Shown: piece by piece, positions 1 through 6,946 of the stretch
Layout of the letters: each line of letters opens with the position of its first letter
Position numbering within the stretch: the first letter of the stretch is position 1
The notes under the pieces: model-generated
The model's input: the letters and a program-made list of their open reading frames with translations, nothing else
Databases searched by the model: none
What the model was told of the DNA's origin: nothing
Source: Shewanella abyssi
GTDB taxonomy: Bacteria; Pseudomonadota; Gammaproteobacteria; Enterobacterales; Shewanellaceae
Assembly (NCBI RefSeq): GCF_023284025.1
Contig: NZ_JAKIKR010000011.1
Span: forward strand, 34,978 to 98,977
Reading direction: 5' to 3'
Length of the DNA stretch: 64,000 nucleotides
Translations under genes and position numbers: made by a program

Positions 1-558
1 GATTCAATTTTAGAAATAAAAAATGAAACTGGTGTTAGCCACAAACAAGACCTCTTTTTAATAGATTTTAATAAAATGGGTTTCTTAGATACCGCTGGGA
101 TGATTCTAACGCTAGGTTTTTTTAGCAGAAAAAAAGCAAAAGAATCCTTAGAAAAAGTAAAACAGGAGCAGATTAGAGTTAACGCAGAAATAGAAGCAAT
201 GAAATCTCAGCAGAAAAAACTAGCTGTTATTGCTGAATCTATAGACAACGTCGTTGAGTATTTTGAGCAGTTGATTGCTAATTATGAAGCGTTATTAGCG
301 CGTTTTGAGTTTGGTATACAGACACAGCGTTTTAAGAAGATGTCCCAAGCTGACAACGTGTTTGAGCTTAAATTAAATTTCAAACATATGCCAATTGTAC
401 ACATTGAAGAGTTTCAGGCTTTATTCAATTTATCCATAGTGTTAAAGCAAATGGCGACATTAGGCTACTTGAACGCAGCAGGCGAACTTATCGAGGATGA
501 TAAAAAAGCGGCCGTGAGTTTATTTGAGCAAGCTGTAGCATTAAAAGTTTGCGCTTAA
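1..558 (+). CDS. Hypothetical coiled-coil protein, 5' end outside window
   Basis: I do not recognise this protein. The reading frame is open from the first base of the window, with no stop before the methionine at position 76, so the gene probably starts upstream and only its C-terminal part is seen; a start at 76 is possible but has no clear ribosome binding site. From that methionine there are 160 residues: a short hydrophobic stretch (about residues 7-17), then a Lys/Glu/Gln-rich helical segment (about 18-60) likely to form a coiled coil, then a mixed helical C-terminus. It ends 16 bp before the next gene, which has the same strand and the same AT-rich composition, so the two look like one transcription unit. 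Function unknown. Confidence 0.7.
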   Translation, partial: DSILEIKNETGVSHKQDLFLIDFNKMGFLDTAGMILTLGFFSRKKAKESLEKVKQEQIRVNAEIEAMKSQQKKLAVIAESIDNVVEYFEQLIANYEALLARFEFGIQTQRFKKMSQADNVFELKLNFKHMPIVHIEEFQALFNLSIVLKQMATLGYLNAAGELIEDDKKAAVSLFEQAVALKVCA

Positions 559-574
559 CAAAAAGGATGGCTAA

Positions 575-2338
575 ATGTCTGATAATACTAAATATAATCA
601 ACCTAAATTAACCACAGAGGATGTGTTAGCAAAGTTAACTAACGCTTCCCCTCTTCAGGCTAGTCGAGTGTTGATTGATATGGAACTGCATGATCAGCGC
701 TCATCGATTGATATTTTGGAAGAGATATATAAAGATTTTGAAGCAAAAGAAGACGTTATTGATGAATTAGTAACGCCTATGGGCTTAAGCTTACTCGACA
801 GTATTATTACCCATAAAGATTTAAAATTAAATCGAACCGGGCTAACGGCCTCAAGAGTTTGGCATGAAATAAAGGGCTTTGAATACTCTAAAGTAGCCAT
901 TGCGACTTCGTCACTATCCAGCAAGCTCCAACTTGAAGGATTACGTGAAACAGACCCAAACAAGAGAGGCAATGTTCAAGCGCATAAGTTAACTAAACAT
1001 AAAGAAAACAGTACCAATAGCGACGGGGCGATCATCAATGAAATTGATGGCGACAGATTATTAAGAGCAGACGAAGCTGACTCTACGCTTAATGCTGTCA
1101 ATACAGATCACTTAGAATCAGCTGATGCGTACCATAGAAAGTTCGCAAACAATATATTTTTAACTGATAAGGATATGAAAATCATTGTAAATCATGATGA
1201 TAATTTGGCAAGCATATCTGAATCTCAAAATAAATCTAAGGGCGCAGGATCTTTTTCCGAAATTAATCAGAAAAAAATTGAATTGGAAAAAAGATTTAAA
1301 AGTGGTACAGCGAGCCCCAAGGACCGAAAAAAGCTCGATGAGATCAATGAAAAATTCTCTGAAGGCAGCCTTCAAGAAGGTATTAAGTTAGAAAATAAAG
1401 CCAGTAAAGAAAACTTAAAAAAATCTCAACAAGCCGCTGTGAATAATGCTTTGAACAACAAGGTAGAGGTATTAGGTAAAGCAGGAAAACAAGCTGCTGA
1501 ACAGGCCGGTTTTCAGGCGATTGGCCATGCTGTAATCCTTTTTATCAAGCCGCTTTTTTATGAGCTAAATGATGCTATAAAGTTTGGTATTGATAAAGGT
1601 GTTGGCATGGGATCGACTATGGAGGGGTTACAGTTTAGATTTAAAAGGATCGCTGAGTATATTAAAACTGAAATAATCCCAACCTTAGTTCAAGGAGTTA
1701 AGGATTTAGTGAGCAACTTTTTAAAAGTGCTTATTGAGGGTATTTTGGGATTAGTTACTGGACTCTTCAAATCCCTAATGAGAATTGTCTCAGAAGGCTT
1801 TTCCGCCTTAGTTGGTGCATTCAAAATTCTTCGTAAATCGGAAGAGGAAATGAGTTCAGCTCAAAAGGCTGATGCTATTTTAAAGTTGTTTGCGTCTACT
1901 GTTGTTACCTTCGTTGTATTTTATTTTGAATCAACGATTATGTCAGCCATTCCAAATAATTTCATTAAAGATATCGCACTTGCATTGTTAAGTGGTGTGG
2001 CATCAACAATAGTAATTTACATATTAGATAAGGCCGATATATTTTCAACAAAAGCAGAGTTAAGAACGAAAAGAGTTAAAGATATTTTTGAAATGCGTAT
2101 TCAGCAAGTAAAGGAAAATACAGATGCCTTTGAAGGTGCCTCTATTGAAAAACTCGCAAAGGATAGGCTTCAATTTAGGGCGATCTCTGAACGTATGACT
2201 AATGCCATTGATAATGATGACAATGTTAACAGTAGCATTAGTGATTTAGCTGATTTTATGCATATAGATTTAAAAATAAAATCTACCGATGATTTTATGC
2301 ACTTGCTTTCGAAGCAAAAAACGCTTGTTGTAAATTAA
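575..2338 (+). CDS. Hypothetical large membrane protein
   Basis: Unrecognised 587-residue protein. The start is supported by AAGGATGG shortly before the ATG. Residues 1-200 are mostly polar and helical; about 225-290 are rich in Lys/Glu and look like a coiled coil. About 380-410 is a Gly/Leu/Ile-rich amphipathic or membrane segment, and about 434-452 and 464-484 are convincing transmembrane helices, followed by a polar C-terminal tail of about 100 residues. There is no signal peptide and no enzymatic motif that I can see. It follows the partial gene at the window edge by 16 bp. Both are visibly more AT-rich than the genes to their right, which suggests acquired DNA. A role in membrane-associated defence or transfer can be imagined but nothing in the sequence demonstrates it. 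Confidence 0.75.
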   Translation: MSDNTKYNQPKLTTEDVLAKLTNASPLQASRVLIDMELHDQRSSIDILEEIYKDFEAKEDVIDELVTPMGLSLLDSIITHKDLKLNRTGLTASRVWHEIKGFEYSKVAIATSSLSSKLQLEGLRETDPNKRGNVQAHKLTKHKENSTNSDGAIINEIDGDRLLRADEADSTLNAVNTDHLESADAYHRKFANNIFLTDKDMKIIVNHDDNLASISESQNKSKGAGSFSEINQKKIELEKRFKSGTASPKDRKKLDEINEKFSEGSLQEGIKLENKASKENLKKSQQAAVNNALNNKVEVLGKAGKQAAEQAGFQAIGHAVILFIKPLFYELNDAIKFGIDKGVGMGSTMEGLQFRFKRIAEYIKTEIIPTLVQGVKDLVSNFLKVLIEGILGLVTGLFKSLMRIVSEGFSALVGAFKILRKSEEEMSSAQKADAILKLFASTVVTFVVFYFESTIMSAIPNNFIKDIALALLSGVASTIVIYILDKADIFSTKAELRTKRVKDIFEMRIQQVKENTDAFEGASIEKLAKDRLQFRAISERMTNAIDNDDNVNSSISDLADFMHIDLKIKSTDDFMHLLSKQKTLVVN

Positions 2339-2344
2339 AGAATA

Positions 2345-2373
2345 TATACCCATCCTACTTGAAGATGGGAATA
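2345..2373. repeat. Dispersed palindromic repeat, copy 1
   Basis: A 29-bp imperfect inverted repeat, TATACCCATCCTACTTGAAG continuing with ATGGGAATA. The outer arms TATACCCATC and GATGGGAATA pair with one mismatch. Near-identical copies lie at 6200-6228 and 43186-43214, and related forms at 26414-26460, 28053-28077 and 45480-45516. All are between genes. Confidence 0.8.
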
Positions 2374-2383
2374 GGCAACAAAA

Positions 2384-2409
2384 AAAGGCCGTTATTTTCC
2401 ATGGCCTTT
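2384..2409. terminator. Convergent-gene hairpin
   Basis: AAAGGCC (2384-2390) pairs with GGCCTTT (2403-2409). A-rich and T-rich flanks make it usable in both directions between the convergent genes ending at 2338 and 2441. Confidence 0.6.
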
Positions 2410-2440
2410 CTCTTTAACTCATCTCAAGCGAAGCTAGCTG

Positions 2441-2878
2441 TTACTTACCTTCTATAACCGCTTTAATGCTGTTTAGCATTGAGCGATCGGTACGAGCTTT
2501 TTTAAGCTTACGTACACTTTCTTTGAGCGATGCATCAGACAAACGAGTGAAGATACCGTTATATTCTTTCTCGGCGATCTCATCATCAGAGTCGGCCATC
2601 TCGGCTATATCTTGTGCTACGCGGCTCAATTGAAACCAAGCGTTAGCGATGTAAAAGCCGTGAAAATCCTCTTTTGGTAATAATGCTCTGGCACTAGCGG
2701 GTAACGCGTCCCAGCCACTGTTGAACTTAAGATCGCTATCTTCAATCAACTCATTACAAAGGTTGGCATAGGCTTCCAGCAAGTTTTCTGGGATCTGATC
2801 CATTGGCATAACGGTATTACACACATTTAATGCCACCAGCTCAGCACGAGCTCTATATTCAGCGTTTACTTCAGTCAT
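2441..2878 (-). CDS. DUF3069-like hypothetical protein
   Basis: A 145-residue, largely helical, acidic cytosolic protein with no signal peptide or membrane segment. From memory it resembles the gammaproteobacterial family DUF3069, found in Shewanella and Vibrio and of unknown function; that assignment is tentative. It has a conserved-looking core around residues 50-95 (SGWDALPASARALLP, then an FYIANAWFQLSR stretch) and a basic C-terminus. It is divergent from queG with a 177-bp spacer. Nothing indicates a biochemical role. Confidence 0.75.
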   Translation of the reverse strand: MTEVNAEYRARAELVALNVCNTVMPMDQIPENLLEAYANLCNELIEDSDLKFNSGWDALPASARALLPKEDFHGFYIANAWFQLSRVAQDIAEMADSDDEIAEKEYNGIFTRLSDASLKESVRKLKKARTDRSMLNSIKAVIEGK

Positions 2879-3055
2879 CTTTTAATCTCTATTACAATGC
2901 TACGATACGGCCTAGAAAGAGCCGCTAATATACACGCCATCGCTGCCGTTACCTACAATTGACGTAATGGTAATCTTTTTATTTATCGCTGAAGATTACA
3001 GCCTCGAAGTAAATACTGCTATTATTAGCCGTCTCTCTTCATCGCTTTCATATCT

Positions 3056-4240
3056 ATGCCAAACTCAACCGATAATCTAGCACCAACCTCTCAGCTAGCC
3101 CCTGCAGCACTGCGTAAGCTTGCCGAACAGATAAAAGTGTGGGGAAGAGAACTTGGTTTCGCTCAATTGGGTATTTGCGATACTGATTTAACGGCCGAAG
3201 AGCCTAAATTGCAGCAGTGGCTAGACAACGACTACCATGGCGAAATGGGTTATATGGCGAATCACGGCATGATGCGTGCGCGGCCACATGAGCTACACCC
3301 TGGTACCCGAAGAGTTATCTCAGCTAGAATGGATTACCTGCCGCCTAACGCAGGTTTTGCCACTAATTTAAAAGATCCCAACTTGGGCTACATCTCTCGA
3401 TATGCCGGTGGCCGTGACTACCACAAGATGATCCGTAGTCGCCTTAAAAAGCTAGGTGACCGCATAGAGTTAGAACTCAAAGAGATGGGGTTCAGTAAGT
3501 CCAACTCCCGTCCTTTTGTCGATTCAGCCCCGGTGCTGGAACGGCCTCTCGCTGATAAAGCGGGCCTAGGCTGGACAGGTAAACACAGTTTATTACTCAA
3601 TCAAGAAGCGGGAAGTTGGTTTTTTCTAGGCGAGTTATTTATTGATCTGCCCTTACCCGTTGACGTACCCATCAGTGCCGATTGCAATACTTGTGTTGCT
3701 TGCATCAAATCTTGCCCAACCAATGCCATAGTCGAACCCTATATTGTTGATGGTCGTCGCTGTATCTCCTACCTTACTATTGAGCTTCAAGGCGCAATTC
3801 CTGTCGAGTTTCGCCAAGCCATAGGTAATCGAATCTACGGTTGTGACGACTGCCAACTTGTCTGCCCAATCAATCGTCAGGCACCGATCACTGCAGAGCA
3901 AGATTTTCATACCCGAACGCCGCTGCTACAACCTGAGCTACTGACGCTATTTGCTTGGACTGAAGCTGAGTTCTTAAAGTTAACCGAAGGCAGTGCCATC
4001 CGCCGAATAGGACATCGACGCTGGCTGAGAAATATCGCGATAGCGCTTGGGAACGCACCCTCTGAGCCAGCCATTATATCGGCACTTGAAGCACGTAAAT
4101 TATCAACTGAAGTTGATGAGATGGTAGCAGAACATATTGACTGGGCACTCGAACAACAAAGCGCTAAACAGAGTCTAATAAGCCGCAAAACACAGCGAGT
4201 TATTCGTAGTGTAGAGAAAGGATTGCCTCGAGATGCATAA
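3056..4240 (+). CDS. queG: Epoxyqueuosine reductase QueG
   Basis: Reduces epoxyqueuosine to queuosine at the wobble base of tRNAs with GUN anticodons, using cobalamin and two [4Fe-4S] clusters in the cytosol. The 394-residue length fits the family (E. coli about 379). Two ferredoxin-type cysteine clusters are visible: CNTCVACIKSCP at roughly residue 210 and CDDCQLVCP at roughly 260. The VDSAPVLERPLA segment near residue 155 carries the conserved catalytic-region Asp, and a KAGLGWTGKHS motif follows. The C-terminal 70 residues match the usual HEAT-like helical region. The start at 3056 lacks a strong Shine-Dalgarno but gives the expected N-terminus. The gene is divergent from the DUF3069-like gene and has a hairpin terminator directly after the stop. 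Confidence 0.96.
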   Translation: MPNSTDNLAPTSQLAPAALRKLAEQIKVWGRELGFAQLGICDTDLTAEEPKLQQWLDNDYHGEMGYMANHGMMRARPHELHPGTRRVISARMDYLPPNAGFATNLKDPNLGYISRYAGGRDYHKMIRSRLKKLGDRIELELKEMGFSKSNSRPFVDSAPVLERPLADKAGLGWTGKHSLLLNQEAGSWFFLGELFIDLPLPVDVPISADCNTCVACIKSCPTNAIVEPYIVDGRRCISYLTIELQGAIPVEFRQAIGNRIYGCDDCQLVCPINRQAPITAEQDFHTRTPLLQPELLTLFAWTEAEFLKLTEGSAIRRIGHRRWLRNIAIALGNAPSEPAIISALEARKLSTEVDEMVAEHIDWALEQQSAKQSLISRKTQRVIRSVEKGLPRDA

Positions 4241-4242
4241 AA

Positions 4243-4264
4243 GGCTGCTCATAAAAGAGCAGCC
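4243..4264. terminator. Terminator after queG / dodecin
   Basis: GGCTGCTC (4243-4250), loop ATAAAA, GAGCAGCC (4257-4264): an 8-bp perfect GC-rich stem three bases after the queG stop, between convergent genes. The T-run is weak on either side. Confidence 0.65.
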
Positions 4265-4279
4265 CTTGTATTCTTCACT

Positions 4280-4489
4280 TTATTTGGGGTTAAGTGTAAA
4301 GCCGACTTTGATTGTCACTTGCCAGTGAGCAATCATCCCCTCCTCCAAATGACCCCGAGTTTCCGTCACCTGAAACCAACGCATATGTTGTATAGACTCA
4401 TTTACTGCAGCAATGGCATTTTTGATTGCATCATCCGAACTGATCGGCGATGAGCCTGTAAGCTCAATAATTTTGTAGGTGTGACTCAT
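4280..4489 (-). CDS. Dodecin family flavin-binding protein
   Basis: A small (69-residue) dodecin, which forms hollow 12-subunit spheres that store flavins or coenzyme A-type ligands. The sequence shows the family pattern: an N-terminal [17 protein letters not shown] strand, a single helix ([14 protein letters not shown]), the conserved [12 protein letters not shown] strand whose Trp stacks against the flavin, and a final strand [11 protein letters not shown]. The reading frame extends four codons further to 4501, but the internal ATG at 4489 gives the standard family N-terminus and is preferred. It is convergent with queG and stands alone. Confidence 0.92.
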   Translation of the reverse strand: MSHTYKIIELTGSSPISSDDAIKNAIAAVNESIQHMRWFQVTETRGHLEEGMIAHWQVTIKVGFTLNPK

Positions 4490-4656
4490 TGCTGGCTCCA
4501 ACGGTGATTCAAATAATGATGTTTATCAGTATAGGACAACATCAGTATTAGTCAGGGCTAAGCGTAAATGATAAAGCTTGCACGTTTTACATTAGCCGAA
4601 AACCCTATTGCTAATCACTGCTTGATCCCATGTTTCCAACCAACATAACTCATCGT

Positions 4657-5169
4657 TTAGTTCGCCACTTCAAAGCTACCGACACCAAAGTCAAACGTTT
4701 TGGCTAGGCGATTCCAGGCATTTATTTGGATCACAGCCAAGGTAAGTTCACTGACTTCCTTATCAGAGAAATAAGCCTTCAGTGCCAAAGTAGCTTCGCG
4801 CAGACGAGACTCCTCATGGGTGACACCGCCATGGGGTAAATCAGTGAGGGCCTCGGTCCAATTCAATAGCACACGTTCTTTATCGGTATAGTAAGGTGCT
4901 TCACGCCAGATGGACAACGACGTCATTCGCTGGGCGGTTTCACCAGCAGCAAGGGCTTCTTTAAAATGCATGTCGATACAATAGGCGCAGCCATTGATTA
5001 ACGATACGCGGTAACGAATGAGTTCCAGTAAAGCGTGCTCAATGCCGCTGTTATTGACATGGTTTTCTGTCTTTAGCATACAAGCCATCACGCTGCTGGA
5101 GATCTGTGCGCTGCTGAGCGGTGCCGTGATAGAAAGATTTTGCTTAATCGATTGAGTCATCTGTTTCAC
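4657..5169 (-). CDS. AhpD-like carboxymuconolactone decarboxylase family protein
   Basis: A 170-residue AhpD-fold protein, probably a peroxidase or thiol-dependent antioxidant enzyme. The full signature E-X11-C-X2-C-X3-H is present: Glu49, Cys61, Cys64 and His68 (the CAYCIDMH segment), which is the proton-relay and redox-active cysteine arrangement of AhpD. The C-terminal region (VSELTLAVIQINAWNRLAKTF) is typical of the family. The gene is transcribed divergently from a LysR-type regulator beginning 120 bp away, with an inverted repeat between them, so it is likely that regulator's target. The physiological peroxide or substrate cannot be told from sequence. Confidence 0.9.
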   Translation of the reverse strand: MKQMTQSIKQNLSITAPLSSAQISSSVMACMLKTENHVNNSGIEHALLELIRYRVSLINGCAYCIDMHFKEALAAGETAQRMTSLSIWREAPYYTDKERVLLNWTEALTDLPHGGVTHEESRLREATLALKAYFSDKEVSELTLAVIQINAWNRLAKTFDFGVGSFEVAN

Positions 5170-5252
5170 CTTTTGAATAAATTAAGTTAACTGAACACGC
5201 CCTATTATCCATACACACGATAAAGCTGGAATACCCTATAAAACTGCTTTAC

Positions 5253-5271
5253 CTTTGCATATAACGCAAAG
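5253..5271. promoter_or_regulatory. Candidate LysR-type operator
   Basis: CTTTGC (5253-5258) and GCAAAG (5266-5271) form an inverted repeat around a 7-bp AT-rich spacer and contain the T-N11-A pattern typical of LysR-family sites. It lies between the divergent AhpD-like and lysR genes, 19 bp upstream of the lysR start. Confidence 0.45.
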
Positions 5272-5289
5272 ATAAACGTTAAGGCTATT

Positions 5290-6183
5290 ATGTTCAGTGA
5301 AATGCGGATTTTTATCAAAGTAGTGGAGTTTGGCAGCTTCTCAAAGGCGGCCGATGTGCTCAACATGGCGCCCTCTAGTGTCGCCCGTAATATCGATAAT
5401 CTAGAGCGAGATTTTAACGCGACGCTATTAAAGCGCAGTACACGGCAACTGTTGCTCACCGAAGCGGGTGAACAATTTCTAGCGGGCGCACGCAAATTGC
5501 TCAGCGATGAAGCGGCACTAAAGGCATCGCTATCGGAGCAAGATAAGCAGCCTGAAGGTGTATTGAGAATTTCAGTATTTGAAGGGTTTGGCCGAGTAAA
5601 GGTATGCCCCATCTTGTCAGGTTTTTTAGCAAAATATCCGCAAGTACAAATTGAAATAGACTTGGACAATCAACTCGTCGATCTGCACTCTGAAAACGTC
5701 GATATCGCCATTCGGATCGGTACCCCAGTAGATTCAAGCCTGCATGCTAGAATGCTGATGGCAAACCAAACCTTGCTCTGTGCCAGCCCTGCATATTTAG
5801 CCCAATTTGGCACCCCGAAAAAACCTGATGATCTGCTACAACATAACTGTTTACGACTCGACCGCGACAGGCAGCGAACCTATTGGCACTTTCGTAAAGC
5901 TAAGCAATATAAAAAAGTTGCCGTGCGTGGCAATTTAATCTCACGAGGAGGAACCCCTATTTTGGAGGCGGCCATCCACGATGGCGGTATAGTGCAATTA
6001 TCTAGTTGGATGATGGACAACTTAGTCGCTGACGGCACCTTAGTTCGTTGCCTCCCTGATTGGCAGCCCTCTTTATCAGAGCATTCCAGTGGCGATATCT
6101 ACGCTCTTTACAGTGGTGGCAAACATATGAGGCCGGTGATCCGCGCCTTTATCGACTATCTCGTGCAAGCGCTTAAGTCATAA
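5290..6183 (+). CDS. LysR-family transcriptional regulator
   Basis: A 297-residue LTTR of standard length. The N-terminal winged helix-turn-helix is clear (FIKVVEFGSFSKAADVLN, then MAPSSVARNIDNLE, residues about 8-40), followed by the linker helix and an effector-binding domain with the usual SENVDIAIRIG segment around residue 140. The subgroup resembles the large set of LTTRs that regulate a divergently transcribed oxidoreductase; here the neighbour is the AhpD-like gene. The inducer is unknown. An inverted-repeat structure follows the stop codon. Confidence 0.92.
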   Translation: MFSEMRIFIKVVEFGSFSKAADVLNMAPSSVARNIDNLERDFNATLLKRSTRQLLLTEAGEQFLAGARKLLSDEAALKASLSEQDKQPEGVLRISVFEGFGRVKVCPILSGFLAKYPQVQIEIDLDNQLVDLHSENVDIAIRIGTPVDSSLHARMLMANQTLLCASPAYLAQFGTPKKPDDLLQHNCLRLDRDRQRTYWHFRKAKQYKKVAVRGNLISRGGTPILEAAIHDGGIVQLSSWMMDNLVADGTLVRCLPDWQPSLSEHSSGDIYALYSGGKHMRPVIRAFIDYLVQALKS

Positions 6184-6190
6184 ACCGACA

Positions 6191-6247
6191 AAAGCCACAT
6201 ATACCCATCCTACTTGAAGGTGGGTATAGTCAAATCAATGTGGCTTT
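6191..6247. repeat. Dispersed repeat copy 2 nested in an outer hairpin
   Basis: The repeat TATACCCATCCTACTTGAAG plus GTGGGTATA occupies 6200-6228. It is enclosed by a second inverted repeat, AAAGCCACAT (6191-6200) and ATGTGGCTTT (6238-6247), a perfect 10-bp stem. The whole structure lies between the convergent lysR and scsD-like genes and may act as a terminator. Confidence 0.75.
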
Positions 6248-6284
6248 GCCGGCGGGGGAACTCAATCAAATGTGTATCCGTTCA

Positions 6285-6809
6285 TTAAGCCAACAGCATC
6301 CGCCACCACATCCCAGGTAGACTGGTAAAACCGCTGGTATAGAACTGTAGTTCTCCGTCTTTAATCACCATCAACGTCGGCGTCAGATTGACAGACCAAT
6401 CGTGGGACAGTTGCCCTTTCTCATCATTAACCACCGGAAAATCGTATTGCTGGTGCTGTAAATACTGGCTTAGTTTTTCATTGCTACCGGAGTTCATCGC
6501 TACCGTCACCACCGAATACTGGGTCGCCATGATATCCACCGAGGGGCTGACGAAACGACACACCGGGCACCATGTCCCCCAAAAGTACAATAAAACAGGC
6601 TGTTGATGACTCATAGCAAGAATATCGACAGTGTCTCCATTGAGTGTTATTGCTTTTAAGTCAGCTAGATTATCGGTGGGTATATCTCTGCTGCGCCACA
6701 GATCGAGTGCGGCAGAAAACAGGGTAAAAACCAGCAGCATCATGGCTACCTGTTTAGTCCAGCTGAGCACTCTACTCAACATCGTTACTGAAGAAGATTG
6801 ATTAGTCAT
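6285..6809 (-). CDS. scsD: Membrane-anchored thioredoxin-like protein, ScsD type
   Basis: A 174-residue TlpA/ScsD-like thiol-disulfide protein. A single N-terminal membrane anchor lies at about residues 19-37 with no cleavage site evident, placing the thioredoxin fold in the periplasm. The active site is WCPVC (Cys81, Cys84) in an FWGTWCPVCR context, and the cis-Pro segment is NLTPTLMV. Length and order match ScsD of suppressor-of-copper-sensitivity loci. It lies 137 bp downstream of the ScsB/DsbD-like gene on the same strand, so the two are probably expressed together, with ScsB as the likely electron donor. No scsC-like gene lies between them. Confidence 0.85.
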   Translation of the reverse strand: MTNQSSSVTMLSRVLSWTKQVAMMLLVFTLFSAALDLWRSRDIPTDNLADLKAITLNGDTVDILAMSHQQPVLLYFWGTWCPVCRFVSPSVDIMATQYSVVTVAMNSGSNEKLSQYLQHQQYDFPVVNDEKGQLSHDWSVNLTPTLMVIKDGELQFYTSGFTSLPGMWWRMLLA

Positions 6810-6946
6810 TTGGCTTCTACCTTAATTCTTTTTTTAGCTGAATGCTCTCTTCGAACCACTTTTTAGCCGCTCTCAACCATTGCGGCTTAGCTCACTAGCG
6901 GCTGTCATTTCAGGCGCTAGTGAAGTTGCCGAATTAACCAAGCGAG

